In this document: one piece after another, positions 1 through 8,931 of the stretch
How the letters are laid out: each line of letters starts with the position of its first letter
Position numbering within the stretch: position 1 is the first letter of the stretch
Assembly: GCF_014132355.1 (NCBI RefSeq)
Contig: NZ_BLZO01000085.1
Location: 124,001 to 188,000, forward strand
Length of the DNA: 64,000 bases
DNA from: Okeania sp. KiyG1
GTDB taxonomy: Bacteria > Cyanobacteriota > Cyanobacteriia > Cyanobacteriales > Microcoleaceae
Reading direction: 5' to 3'
Position numbers and translations under genes: made by a program
Notes under the pieces: generated by a model
The model's input: the letters and a program-made list of their open reading frames with translations, nothing else
Databases searched by the model: none
Told to the model about the DNA's origin: nothing

Positions 1-60
1 TATAGATATAGATATATATTTTTTGTTGGATTGCGCTTCACTTAACCCAACCTACAATAT

Positions 61-1227
61 TTAACCAAAACTATCAGATATGAAAAAACCTACATTTCGA
101 TTATCATCATCAATACCAATAAAAATTATCCCATCGTTACTACTATCACCAGAATCTAAATTATTATCTGAAGCTGAAGTATAACCATTAGCAACTGCTT
201 GAGTTTTAGCAATACCTTGAGAAACTACTTGTAGTAATTTACGAGGAGAAAAAGATTCTAATTCTACATAAAATCCTGCCTCTAACCATTCTAGTTCATC
301 TTTTGATAAAGTTTCCTTGACTTCTGTTGGTATTTTTCGCCCTTGTCCTGCTGAGTCATCTGATTTTAAAATCCACATATTCTTACTAGCAAATACATGA
401 CGTGGCAATAATCCTAAATCATAAATAATTAGATTATTTCCCACAAACCAATTAGGACTATTTCGCAGTTCATTGATCGTCGTAACTCCACGGGGGGTAG
501 CACTATGAAAAGCATAAACTTTTAAATCTGGATTTTGTTTTAACATTTGCATTACGGTACTAAAAATATTCTCGGGATATCCATCAATACTTAGTACAGC
601 GCAATTATGTTCAAAGTGGAAATTATTAGCTATTAAAAACTGAGCAATTTCGGCAGTGTCACACACAATAACTCTGTCAAAACTATAAGCTGTAACTTCA
701 GAATTAATTTGCATAGGTTCGCTCATTTCTCTGGAAGGAGGCAAAATATTTGTCACCTCACCATTAATTTCTTGCCAACATCTCAACCATCGGATAATTT
801 CACTTTGATAAAACCGAAGTCGTTGAGGTATTTTATGTTGAAGAGTTAGTTGTCGCTTACCCAAATAAATTAAGAATATTCCTAAACCAATACCTAGCAA
901 AAATAAGAAAAATGCTGTATTTGTCACAGTGGAGAATTTAAAAAACCAAACTAAAACAGCAACTAGAATTAATCCTCCAAGAATTTGCATAGCTCTGGCA
1001 AAAATCATTCTGGTTTTAGGTTGATAATTATTAGATTTACTTGCCCAAATAAAGTATAAAATCACGGGTACAAATATGATAATTATTATAATAGGTGATA
1101 AAAGATGTAACTGTATTGCTACACTAACAGGAATTATAAATTGTAATAAAAAAATGAGAAAAATAAGGAAACAACTGCTGGACCAATATCTCCTTTTTTC
1201 GCCAAACGCTTCTCTAAGAAATACCAC
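61..1227 (-). CDS. Zinc-ribbon membrane protein copy 1, C-terminal part (split gene)
   Basis: Carries the membrane and cytosolic part of a repeated protein family of unknown function. The start of the frame is a hydrophobic linker, followed near residue 80 by the conserved block FARAMQILGG, a pair of membrane segments (residues about 80-125) and a soluble domain of about 240 residues containing DRVIVCDTAEIAQF and FHSATPRGVTTINELR, then a Ser/Asp/Asn-rich tail. The soluble domain is nearly identical in the three neighbouring copies. The frame overlaps the zinc-ribbon ORF (1134-1418) and lies in its -1 frame; the intact copy at 4602-5918 shows that both halves belong to one polypeptide. Its own methionine lies inside sequence that encodes the other ORF, so separate initiation is doubtful. 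Last copy of the minus-strand array. Confidence 0.7.
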   Translation of the reverse strand: MVFLREAFGEKRRYWSSSCFLIFLIFLLQFIIPVSVAIQLHLLSPIIIIIIFVPVILYFIWASKSNNYQPKTRMIFARAMQILGGLILVAVLVWFFKFSTVTNTAFFLFLLGIGLGIFLIYLGKRQLTLQHKIPQRLRFYQSEIIRWLRCWQEINGEVTNILPPSREMSEPMQINSEVTAYSFDRVIVCDTAEIAQFLIANNFHFEHNCAVLSIDGYPENIFSTVMQMLKQNPDLKVYAFHSATPRGVTTINELRNSPNWFVGNNLIIYDLGLLPRHVFASKNMWILKSDDSAGQGRKIPTEVKETLSKDELEWLEAGFYVELESFSPRKLLQVVSQGIAKTQAVANGYTSASDNNLDSGDSSNDGIIFIGIDDDNRNVGFFISDSFG

Positions 1228-1418
1228 AACTGCTTAGGGGTAAAAAACAAGGTATTTTCAGAGGAAATAGTCTGAATAGAATTGTTGAAAAATATATCTG
1301 TAAATCTACTTCCTGCTTGTGGGTCAAAAGCAAAAGGATGATTACAATTTTTACATCTACCTCCAGCTTCTGTTCTTTCTTTTAAATTATTATCTGTGTT
1401 ACATTTCACGCATTTCAT
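1134..1418 (-). CDS. Zinc-ribbon membrane protein copy 1, N-terminal part
   Basis: Starts with MKCVKC and has a second CKNC pair near residue 22: a four-cysteine zinc ribbon, followed by a conserved stretch (RFTDIFFNNSIQTISSENTLFF) and KQLWYFLEKRL. Translation then enters a hydrophobic T-rich stretch and stops. A shift to the -1 frame in that stretch, which contains a T7 run on the coding strand (1148-1154), restores the continuous protein seen in copy 4. A strong Shine-Dalgarno (GAGGAG) lies seven bases before the ATG, so this start is well supported. Either a programmed or slippage frameshift, a real disabling deletion, or an assembly error. Confidence 0.7.
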   Translation of the reverse strand: MKCVKCNTDNNLKERTEAGGRCKNCNHPFAFDPQAGSRFTDIFFNNSIQTISSENTLFFTPKQLWYFLEKRLAKKGDIGPAVVSLFFSFFYYNL

Positions 1419-1599
1419 CTATTTACTCCTCAGTTAAAAGTTGATTTAATCAAGGAAAATATTCTTCAATACTTCTAAAATAATCTTATATATCAATATT
1501 CCTACTTTTTTGCCCTCAAACTGTTGATTACTGACAACTGATAACTGAAATAACTACTCCAACTCTAATTATTTGTAGCTTAACTAGATGAAACTGCTA

Positions 1600-2694
1600 T
1601 TAACCAAAACTATCAGATGCAAAAAAACCTACATTTCGATTATTATCATCAATACCAATCAAAATTATCCCATCATTACTACTATCACCAGAATCTAAAC
1701 TATTATCTGAAGCAGAAGTATAACCATTAGTAACTGCTTGAGTTTTAGCAATACCTTGAGAAACTACTTGTAGTAATTTACGAGGAGAAAAAGACTCTAA
1801 TTCTACATAAAATCCTGCCTCTAACCATGCTAATTCATCTGTTGATAAAGTTGACTTAACTGCTGTAGGTATTTTTCGCCCTCGTCCTGCTGATACATCT
1901 GATTTTAAAATCCACATATTCTTACTAGCAAATACATGACGTGGCAATAATCCTAAATCATAAATAATTAGATTATTTCCGCCAAACCAATTAGGACTAT
2001 TTCGCAGTTCATTGATCGTCGTAACTCCACGGGGGGTAGCACTATGAAAAGCATAAACTTTTAAATCTGGATTTTGTTTTAACATTTGCATTACGGTACT
2101 AAAAATATTCTCGGGATATCCATCAATACTTAGTACAGCGCAATTATGTTCAAAGTGGAAATTATTAGCTATTAAAAACTGAGCAATTTCGGCAGTGTCA
2201 CACACAATAACTCGGTCAAAACTATAAGCTGTAACTTCAGAATTAATTTGCATAGGTTCGCTCATTTCTTTGGAGGGAGCTAAAACATTTGTCACCTCAC
2301 CATTAATTTCTTCCCAACGACTCAACCATTGGGTAATTTCACTTTGCTTAAACTGAAGTGACTGGGGTATTTTATATTGAATACTTAGTTGTCGCGTACC
2401 AAAATAAATTAAGAATATTCCTAAACCAATACCTAACAAAAATAAGAAAAATGCTGTATTTGTCACGGTGGAGAATTTAAAAAACCAAACTAAAACAGCA
2501 ACTAGAATTAATCCTCCAAGAATTTGCATAGCTCTGGCAAAACTTCTTCTGGTTTTAGGTTGATAATCCTGTGATTGACTACCAGAAGTAAAAAGTAATA
2601 TTAACACTAAAAATACTATAGATAAATATATTCTTATTTCTAATTGAAAACCCAAACTAAAAATCCTAAGAAAATAATGAGAAAAACTGAACAT
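1600..2694 (-). CDS. Zinc-ribbon membrane protein copy 2, C-terminal part (split gene)
   Basis: Same membrane-plus-soluble module as copy 1, 364 residues, and identical in protein sequence to the ORF 1501 bases further on (3101-4195). It starts within the hydrophobic linker; two membrane segments follow FARAMQILGG at about residues 55-100, then the conserved soluble domain and acidic/Asn-rich tail. It overlaps the zinc-ribbon ORF 2640-2939 by 55 bases in the -1 frame. It differs from copies 1 and 4 at a short patch: STDELAWLE here, SKDELEWLE there, which suggests gene conversion between copies. Function unknown. Confidence 0.7.
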   Translation of the reverse strand: MFSFSHYFLRIFSLGFQLEIRIYLSIVFLVLILLFTSGSQSQDYQPKTRRSFARAMQILGGLILVAVLVWFFKFSTVTNTAFFLFLLGIGLGIFLIYFGTRQLSIQYKIPQSLQFKQSEITQWLSRWEEINGEVTNVLAPSKEMSEPMQINSEVTAYSFDRVIVCDTAEIAQFLIANNFHFEHNCAVLSIDGYPENIFSTVMQMLKQNPDLKVYAFHSATPRGVTTINELRNSPNWFGGNNLIIYDLGLLPRHVFASKNMWILKSDVSAGRGRKIPTAVKSTLSTDELAWLEAGFYVELESFSPRKLLQVVSQGIAKTQAVTNGYTSASDNSLDSGDSSNDGIILIGIDDNNRNVGFFASDSFG

Positions 2695-2939
2695 CCAAAT
2701 GGGTTAATATTGTTTTTATTCACCAAACGCTTTTCTATAAAATACCACAACTGCTTAGGGGTAAAAAACAAGGTATTTTCAGAGGAAATAGTCTGAATAG
2801 AATTGTTGAAAAATATATCTGTAAATTTACTTCCTGCTTTTGGGTCAAAAGCAAAAGGATGATTACAATTTTTGCATCTACCCCCAGCTTCTGTTCTTTC
2901 TTTTAAATTATTATCTGTGTTACATTTCACGCATTTCAT
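2640..2939 (-). CDS. Zinc-ribbon membrane protein copy 2, N-terminal part
   Basis: A 99-residue frame with the CxxC...CxxC zinc ribbon (Cys3, Cys6, Cys22, Cys25) and the conserved KQLWYFIEKRL segment, then a hydrophobic stretch ending in VWVFN and a stop. The downstream half of the gene continues in the -1 frame. A GAGGAG Shine-Dalgarno stands seven bases before the ATG. Identical to the ORF at 4141-4440. Confidence 0.7.
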   Translation of the reverse strand: MKCVKCNTDNNLKERTEAGGRCKNCNHPFAFDPKAGSKFTDIFFNNSIQTISSENTLFFTPKQLWYFIEKRLVNKNNINPFGCSVFLIIFLGFLVWVFN

Positions 2940-3100
2940 CTATTTACTCCTCAGTTAAAAGTTGATTTAATCAAAAAAATATTCTTCAATACTTCTAAAA
3001 TAATCTTATATATCAATATTCCTACTTCTTTGCCTTCAAACTGTTGATTTCTGACTACTCCAATCCTAATTAGTTCTAGCTTAACTAGATGAAACTTGTA

Positions 3101-4195
3101 TCAACCAAAACTATCAGATGCAAAAAAACCTACATTTCGATTATTATCATCAATACCAATCAAAATTATCCCATCATTACTACTATCACCAGAATCTAAA
3201 CTATTATCTGAAGCAGAAGTATAACCATTAGTAACTGCTTGAGTTTTAGCAATACCTTGAGAAACTACTTGTAGTAATTTACGAGGAGAAAAAGACTCTA
3301 ATTCTACATAAAATCCTGCCTCTAACCATGCTAATTCATCTGTTGATAAAGTTGACTTAACTGCTGTAGGTATTTTTCGCCCTCGTCCTGCTGATACATC
3401 TGATTTTAAAATCCACATATTCTTACTAGCAAATACATGACGTGGCAATAATCCTAAATCATAAATAATTAGATTATTTCCGCCAAACCAATTAGGACTA
3501 TTTCGCAGTTCATTGATCGTCGTAACTCCACGGGGGGTAGCACTATGAAAAGCATAAACTTTTAAATCTGGATTTTGTTTTAACATTTGCATTACGGTAC
3601 TAAAAATATTCTCGGGATATCCATCAATACTTAGTACAGCGCAATTATGTTCAAAGTGGAAATTATTAGCTATTAAAAACTGAGCAATTTCGGCAGTGTC
3701 ACACACAATAACTCGGTCAAAACTATAAGCTGTAACTTCAGAATTAATTTGCATAGGTTCGCTCATTTCTTTGGAGGGAGCTAAAACATTTGTCACCTCA
3801 CCATTAATTTCTTCCCAACGACTCAACCATTGGGTAATTTCACTTTGCTTAAACTGAAGTGACTGGGGTATTTTATATTGAATACTTAGTTGTCGCGTAC
3901 CAAAATAAATTAAGAATATTCCTAAACCAATACCTAACAAAAATAAGAAAAATGCTGTATTTGTCACGGTGGAGAATTTAAAAAACCAAACTAAAACAGC
4001 AACTAGAATTAATCCTCCAAGAATTTGCATAGCTCTGGCAAAACTTCTTCTGGTTTTAGGTTGATAATCCTGTGATTGACTACCAGAAGTAAAAAGTAAT
4101 ATTAACACTAAAAATACTATAGATAAATATATTCTTATTTCTAATTGAAAACCCAAACTAAAAATCCTAAGAAAATAATGAGAAAAACTGAACAT
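3101..4195 (-). CDS. Zinc-ribbon membrane protein copy 3, C-terminal part (split gene)
   Basis: Exact protein duplicate of the frame at 1600-2694, displaced by 1501 bases. It has the same overlap (55 bases) and the same -1 frame relation to its zinc-ribbon ORF (4141-4440). Because the lesion or shift site is shared by copies 2 and 3, it predates their duplication, unless an assembly has repeated one copy. Two membrane segments near the start and a soluble domain of unknown function. Confidence 0.7.
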   Translation of the reverse strand: MFSFSHYFLRIFSLGFQLEIRIYLSIVFLVLILLFTSGSQSQDYQPKTRRSFARAMQILGGLILVAVLVWFFKFSTVTNTAFFLFLLGIGLGIFLIYFGTRQLSIQYKIPQSLQFKQSEITQWLSRWEEINGEVTNVLAPSKEMSEPMQINSEVTAYSFDRVIVCDTAEIAQFLIANNFHFEHNCAVLSIDGYPENIFSTVMQMLKQNPDLKVYAFHSATPRGVTTINELRNSPNWFGGNNLIIYDLGLLPRHVFASKNMWILKSDVSAGRGRKIPTAVKSTLSTDELAWLEAGFYVELESFSPRKLLQVVSQGIAKTQAVTNGYTSASDNSLDSGDSSNDGIILIGIDDNNRNVGFFASDSFG

Positions 4196-4440
4196 CCAAA
4201 TGGGTTAATATTGTTTTTATTCACCAAACGCTTTTCTATAAAATACCACAACTGCTTAGGGGTAAAAAACAAGGTATTTTCAGAGGAAATAGTCTGAATA
4301 GAATTGTTGAAAAATATATCTGTAAATTTACTTCCTGCTTTTGGGTCAAAAGCAAAAGGATGATTACAATTTTTGCATCTACCCCCAGCTTCTGTTCTTT
4401 CTTTTAAATTATTATCTGTGTTACATTTCACGCATTTCAT
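4141..4440 (-). CDS. Zinc-ribbon membrane protein copy 3, N-terminal part
   Basis: Identical in protein to 2640-2939: four-cysteine ribbon, conserved linker, first hydrophobic stretch, stop at 4141. Same Shine-Dalgarno GAGGAG seven bases upstream of the ATG. Read with 3101-4195 as one split gene. Confidence 0.7.
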   Translation of the reverse strand: MKCVKCNTDNNLKERTEAGGRCKNCNHPFAFDPKAGSKFTDIFFNNSIQTISSENTLFFTPKQLWYFIEKRLVNKNNINPFGCSVFLIIFLGFLVWVFN

Positions 4441-4601
4441 CTATTTACTCCTCAGTTAAAAGTTGATTTAATCAAAAAAATATTCTTCAATACTTCTAAA
4501 ATAATCTTATATATCAATATTCCTACTTCTTTGCCTTCAAACTGTTGATTTCTGACTACTCCAATCCTAATTAGTTCTAGCTTAACTAGATGAAACTTGT
4601 A

Positions 4602-5918
4602 TCAACCAAAACTATCAGATGCAAAAAAACCTACATTTCGATTATTATCATCAATACCAATCAAAATTATCCCATCATTACTACTATCACCAGAATCTAA
4701 ACTATTATCTGAAGCAGAAGTATAACCATTAGTAACTGCTTGAGTTTTAGCAATACCTTGAGAAACTACTTGTAGTAATTTACGAGGAGAAAAAGACTCT
4801 AATTCTACATAAAATCCTGACTCTAACCACTCTAGTTCATCTTTTGATAAAGTTGACTTAACTGCTGTAGGTATTTTTCGCCCTCGTCCTGCTGATACAT
4901 CTGATTTTAAAATCCACATATTCTTACTAGCAAATACATGACGTGGCAATAATCCTAAATCATAAATAATTAGATTATTTCCGCCAAACCAATTAGGACT
5001 ATTTCGCAGTTCATTAATCATCGTAACTCCACGGGGGGTAGCACTATGAAAAGCATAAATTTTTAAGTCTGGATTTTGTTTTAACATTTGCATTACTGTA
5101 CTAAAAATATTCTCGGGATATCCACCAATACTTAGTACAGCGCAATTATATTCAAAGTGGAAATTATTAGCTATTAAAAACTGAGCAATTTCGGCAGTGT
5201 CACACACAATAACTCGGTCAAAACTATAAGCTGTAACTTCAGAATTAATTTGCATAGGTTCGCTCATTTCTTTGGAGGGAGCTAAAACATTTGTCACCTC
5301 ACCATTAATTTCTTCCCAACGACTCAACCATTGGGTAATTTCACTTTGCTTAAACTGAAGTGACTGGGGTATTTTATATTGAATACTTAGTTGTCGCGTA
5401 CCAAAATAAATTAAGAATATTCCTAAACCAATACCTAACAAAAATAAGAAAAATGCTGTATTTGTCACGGTGGAGAATTTAAAAAACCAAACTAAAACAG
5501 CAACTATAATTAATCCTCCAAGAATTTGCATAGCTCTGGCAAAATCTCTTCTGATTTTAGGACTTTCCGATTTACTTGTAGATTTACTTGTAGATATAAC
5601 GAGCGTAATTATAATAAGAGTAACAACAGGGGATATAAAAATTGTCAATGTACTCACAATAATTAAAACACCTAAAGTTCCCCATGAAGTACTTTTACTC
5701 ACCAAACACTTTTCTAAGAAATACCACAACTGTTTAGGGGTAAAAAACAAGGTATTTTCAGAGGAAATAGTCTTAATAGAATTGTTGAAAAATATATCTG
5801 TAAATCTACTGCCTAATTGTGGGTCAAAAACAAAACGATGATGACAACTTCTACATCTACCTCCAGCTTTTGTTCTTTCTTTTAAATTACTATCCATTCC
5901 ACATATTACACATTTCAT
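4602..5918 (-). CDS. Zinc-ribbon membrane protein copy 4, intact
   Basis: The only undivided copy, 438 residues, which defines the architecture: zinc ribbon with Cys3/Cys6/Cys22/Cys25, conserved segment with KQLWYFLEKCL, hydrophobic linker with a predicted membrane segment (about residues 78-108), Ser/Lys spacer (STSKSTSKSESPK), a second hydrophobic pair after FARAMQILGG (about 130-175), then the soluble domain and acidic tail. The soluble part contains DRVIVCDTAEIAQF and RNSPNWFGGNNLIIYD. I do not recognise an enzyme family. It begins 11 bases after the stop of the decarboxylase-like gene, whose stop overlaps its AAGGAG Shine-Dalgarno, so both are probably cotranscribed. The linker is the least conserved part between copies. 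Confidence 0.8.
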   Translation of the reverse strand: MKCVICGMDSNLKERTKAGGRCRSCHHRFVFDPQLGSRFTDIFFNNSIKTISSENTLFFTPKQLWYFLEKCLVSKSTSWGTLGVLIIVSTLTIFISPVVTLIIITLVISTSKSTSKSESPKIRRDFARAMQILGGLIIVAVLVWFFKFSTVTNTAFFLFLLGIGLGIFLIYFGTRQLSIQYKIPQSLQFKQSEITQWLSRWEEINGEVTNVLAPSKEMSEPMQINSEVTAYSFDRVIVCDTAEIAQFLIANNFHFEYNCAVLSIGGYPENIFSTVMQMLKQNPDLKIYAFHSATPRGVTMINELRNSPNWFGGNNLIIYDLGLLPRHVFASKNMWILKSDVSAGRGRKIPTAVKSTLSKDELEWLESGFYVELESFSPRKLLQVVSQGIAKTQAVTNGYTSASDNSLDSGDSSNDGIILIGIDDNNRNVGFFASDSFG

Positions 5919-5929
5919 CTATTTACTCC

Positions 5930-7147
5930 TTAACTAAAAATTTGACCATTCAATAAAATATTATAATCTTCTCTCTGACGAATTAATCTATGCTTACCTT
6001 CTTCTAACAAAACTTCAGCAGGGCGAGGTCTATGTAAAAAATGAGAAGACATTGCATAACCATAAGCACCCGTATCCAAAATAGCTAAAATATCTCCTTT
6101 TTCTAAAGTAGGTAACTGACAATTTTTACCCAAATAATCACGGGAATAAGTTGTATTGCCACAAACATCCGTCAAATATAAATCTGACTTATTTACTTCC
6201 CGAAAACTAACAATTTCTCGATAACCCCCATGGACGGATGGCACAGATAAATTAGCCACAGTTGTGTCAACTCCAACTATTTGTTTATCTCCCTGCCATT
6301 TCACAGAAATAACTTTAGTTAAAATTTGACCTGAACCAGCAATAGCAGCTCGACCAGGTTCAATAATTAATTTAATTTTTCTGCCTACTTTTTCTATCAC
6401 TGCTGTTAACTCCGCGCCAAAAGTTTGCCAGTCAAAAGCTATCCCATTGTGATTATAAGGATAACCAAAACCACCACCAAAATCTAAATATTCCCAGTCG
6501 GCTAAAAATTTACCAGTTGCTAATATTGGTTCAATTACTTGAGTAAAAGCTTTCGTAGCATTTGTGCCAGTACCTCGATAAAAATGTAAACCACTCAACT
6601 TTAAACCCACTGACTTTGTAATTTGAATTGCCCGGGAAAATTCCTCTGGTCGAACACCAATTCGACCTTCTCCCGTTAGTTCTGGTAAATTCAGTCTCAA
6701 GCCTAATTTTGGCGTAATTTCTTTGGCAAATTTATCTATATATATATCGCAAAATAACTGTAGTTGACTCACACTATCTAAATTAAAAGTAGTTACACCC
6801 CAATTTAATAGTCGTGAAAATTCTTGAGCGTTTAAATTACTCCCGCTATAGACAATTTTCTCAGGGGAAAAACCAGCTTTTAATCCCAGAAAAACATCCC
6901 CCGGTGTATTAGCATGAAGACCCCATTGATACTTTTGAAAAATTTGTAATAAAGATACATTGCCATTAGTTACGCTGGCAAAATGAAATTCTGTGTGGGG
7001 ATAGGGAATAGATTCAGTAATATGATTTATCGTTTTTATCAGAATCTCACTATCATAAACATAGAGAGGAGAACCATAATTTTCTAGTAATTCGTAGGCA
7101 AATCCCAGAGAAAAAAGAGTAACAAAATTTGGCATATTTTCTACCAT
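5930..7147 (-). CDS. Fold-type III PLP decarboxylase-like protein lacking the PLP lysine
   Basis: Resembles the Orn/DAP/Arg decarboxylase 2 family (LysA-like): YGSPLYVYD near residue 24, beta-barrel segments with GFSPEKIVYSGSN, LDFGGGFGYPY (PLP phosphate region), IIEPGRA, and the C-terminal GAYGYAMSSHFLHRPRPAEV. In LysA the Schiff-base lysine lies in Y-A-x-K-A-N; here the aligned segment reads F-A-S-V-T-N (residues 56-61), so the lysine position is Val59. The codon GTA is clear on the minus strand. The usual CES motif of the second active-site loop is also altered (VCGNTTYSRDYL). About 405 residues, normal family length. Either a non-catalytic homologue or an enzyme with changed chemistry. 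First gene of the presumed operon with the zinc-ribbon array. Confidence 0.8.
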   Translation of the reverse strand: MVENMPNFVTLFSLGFAYELLENYGSPLYVYDSEILIKTINHITESIPYPHTEFHFASVTNGNVSLLQIFQKYQWGLHANTPGDVFLGLKAGFSPEKIVYSGSNLNAQEFSRLLNWGVTTFNLDSVSQLQLFCDIYIDKFAKEITPKLGLRLNLPELTGEGRIGVRPEEFSRAIQITKSVGLKLSGLHFYRGTGTNATKAFTQVIEPILATGKFLADWEYLDFGGGFGYPYNHNGIAFDWQTFGAELTAVIEKVGRKIKLIIEPGRAAIAGSGQILTKVISVKWQGDKQIVGVDTTVANLSVPSVHGGYREIVSFREVNKSDLYLTDVCGNTTYSRDYLGKNCQLPTLEKGDILAILDTGAYGYAMSSHFLHRPRPAEVLLEEGKHRLIRQREDYNILLNGQIFS

Positions 7148-7433
7148 AGTTAACTAAACGAGTAACAGTCTAGATTATAATCTATGTTATCAGTAGAGAG
7201 TATGCCATTGGCTAATATTTTAGTATCAACTAATCATACTAAATCTGGTTTGAAGAAGTAGCTTATAATTTATCCATATGTCAAGCAGCGATAGTTCGTT
7301 ATACCAATTCTAGTTTATATAAAGAGATTTATTACTCCTCTTTTTATCATTATTTATAGAAAGGATTTATCAATATTTTTCTATCCTGGTAATTTCCCAA
7401 GTGAAACCACATTATTCCCTTAATAAAACGAGT

Positions 7434-8121
7434 TTATGGGGATTCAAATATTGAAGTTTCCCAGTCATAACCTTCATCAACATTTGTCACTTTGTCTATA
7501 TCAATTTTTATTTTGTAGCCATCAGATAAAGAAGACAAAATTGTAAAATCACTAGCTATACGTCTGTCATTTAATTCTATAACTGCAAAATTCTCTCTTT
7601 CTGTTGAAAATTGTCTTTGTTTATCAGCCTTATTCAAGAGTTTTTTTATGACCGATAAAAATGCTTCTTGTGTATGAGTTTGAATGTTTATTACTCCATC
7701 CTCATCTTCTTTAAAATGGCATTATACAAAAAACTTCGAGGTAATATTTAGAGATATCACAACGCTCAACTATAACATCAAATTCATCAGTTTATAATGA
7801 TAAATATTTGACCAATTTCTCTCTAATTAGTGGAAGATATTTGTGGTAAATAATCATTTCAGATATGACAGCTTCGCAATATTTCCATTCCTTCTGTTGA
7901 GCTTTTATTCTTTTTGTAAAAGAAGCTGCATGGCTGAGATTATATTGATTAATTTATTGGAAGTATTTAAGAATTTTTAAATAGTTTCAATATGGGTTAA
8001 TTGGGAAATCATTATTTCTGTGGTCTAAATATTCTTCTTTATGTCGTTTTATGTACTCAGTTTCAAGTAAATTATGGCTGTATAAATATTCTTCTCTAAA
8101 ATAAATTTTGTTTTTAATCAT
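7434..8121 (-). pseudogene. Decayed gene of unknown function
   Basis: The last 67 codons (7434-7637) are open and read as the C terminus of a longer protein. Reading upstream on the minus strand, coding-like sequence continues in the same frame (EDEDGVINIQTHTQEAFLSV), then needs one frame change near 7720, and further upstream reads in one frame with stop codons between coding-like stretches (KRIKAQQKEWKYCEAV, ISEMIIYHKYLPLIREKLV), back to an ATG at 8119-8121. At least three in-frame stops and one frameshift. I do not recognise the family. The claim rests on amino-acid composition and continuity of frame, so boundaries are approximate. Confidence 0.5.
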
Positions 8122-8296
8122 AATTTATTCAAAGAATAAGAAATAAGGAAGAAGGAAGAAGGAAAAAATAAAAATTTTCGTTGTCTGAGTTTTAAGCTGT
8201 TTATATGTCAAATACAGTAATGGCAACTACTATAATTACACATACTCTAAAGCTCTAAAGTTTATGTTGTAAAAATTACAGAGAATAAAATTAAGG

Positions 8297-8505
8297 TAAG
8301 CATTCAGCCGTCAGCTATCAGCTATCAGCTATTTCTTTTAGTAGGTGATAAAAGTTTTATTAATTGAGAAACGAAAAATCTGACTACAAAAGTTAACTCC
8401 AAAGTCTATATTCATTTAAACTCTGTCCTTAAGCACAGGGTCTTATTGCTGATAGCTGACAGCTAATAGCTGTTTGCGCAGCATGACCTAGGAAATGCTT
8501 ACAAA
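8297..8505. repeat. Family D repeat (TCAGCTAT runs)
   Basis: Bounded by runs of TCAGCTATCAGCTAT on the left and GATAGCTGACAGCTAATAGC on the right, i.e. inverted relative to each other, with the family marker GCGCAGCATGACCTAGGAAATGC at the right end. Related copies lie near 14980, 19861, 31778, 37262, 39370, 40450 and 59890. The gene-free stretch 8122-8931 otherwise holds only this element, a partial family A element (8535-8622) and a full one (8623-8876). Confidence 0.6.
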
Positions 8506-8622
8506 TTAAGTAATTAATTTTGCTTAAGTACTTACCGAAAAATTAAGGTATAAAGCCTCTCCATTCATGGAGAAAAAAGAACAAAACTCCTTTTAACCCA
8601 ATCCTCTTCTTTTCAAGGAGAG

Positions 8623-8876
8623 TTCATTAATTGATAATTGATAATTGATAATTGATAATTACCTCTGGTTAAAACCGCTACGGAATTGAATATAAGGAAA
8701 TATTATTTCTTCTCTTGGTCGATTGGATATGGCGAGGAGACCGCTCTTATCAGAGCCGCTCCGCTTTTAGCGCAGCTTTGCGATAGCAAACGCCATCCCT
8801 CGACCGCTTTTTTCCCCTTAAAAGGGGAGGCTTTCAACCAGAATTATTTAATTATTAATAATTAATAATTCGGTAA
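8623..8876. repeat. Family A repeat element
   Basis: Begins with TTCATTAATTGATAATTGAT heptamer runs, then ACCTCTGGTTAAAACCG, a GGAATTGAATATAAGG block, a TCTTGGTCGATTGGATATGG block, a GC-rich variable core, TTTCCCCTTAAAAGGGGAGG, and ends in AATAATTCGGTAA. The same blocks in the same order recur at 18382, 19515, 41763, 41937, 59716, 63170 and reversed at 60568, so this is a dispersed element and not chance sequence. No ORF. Confidence 0.75.
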
Positions 8877-8931
8877 TTCTAAATTATAAATTCTAAATTC
8901 TAAATTCTTGAAAATTTTTATCAGATCAAAT

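Larger units (their letters stand above)
1599..4600. repeat. Direct tandem duplication, 2 x 1501 bp
   Basis: Positions 1599-3099 and 3100-4600 appear base-for-base the same where I compared them, including the intergenic 161 bases, giving two identical gene copies. Similarity at the same 1501-base period continues into the 3' part of copy 4 with scattered differences, and copy 1 is a diverged fourth unit. An exact duplication of this length is recent, or homogenised by gene conversion, or an assembly artefact. Confidence 0.85.
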
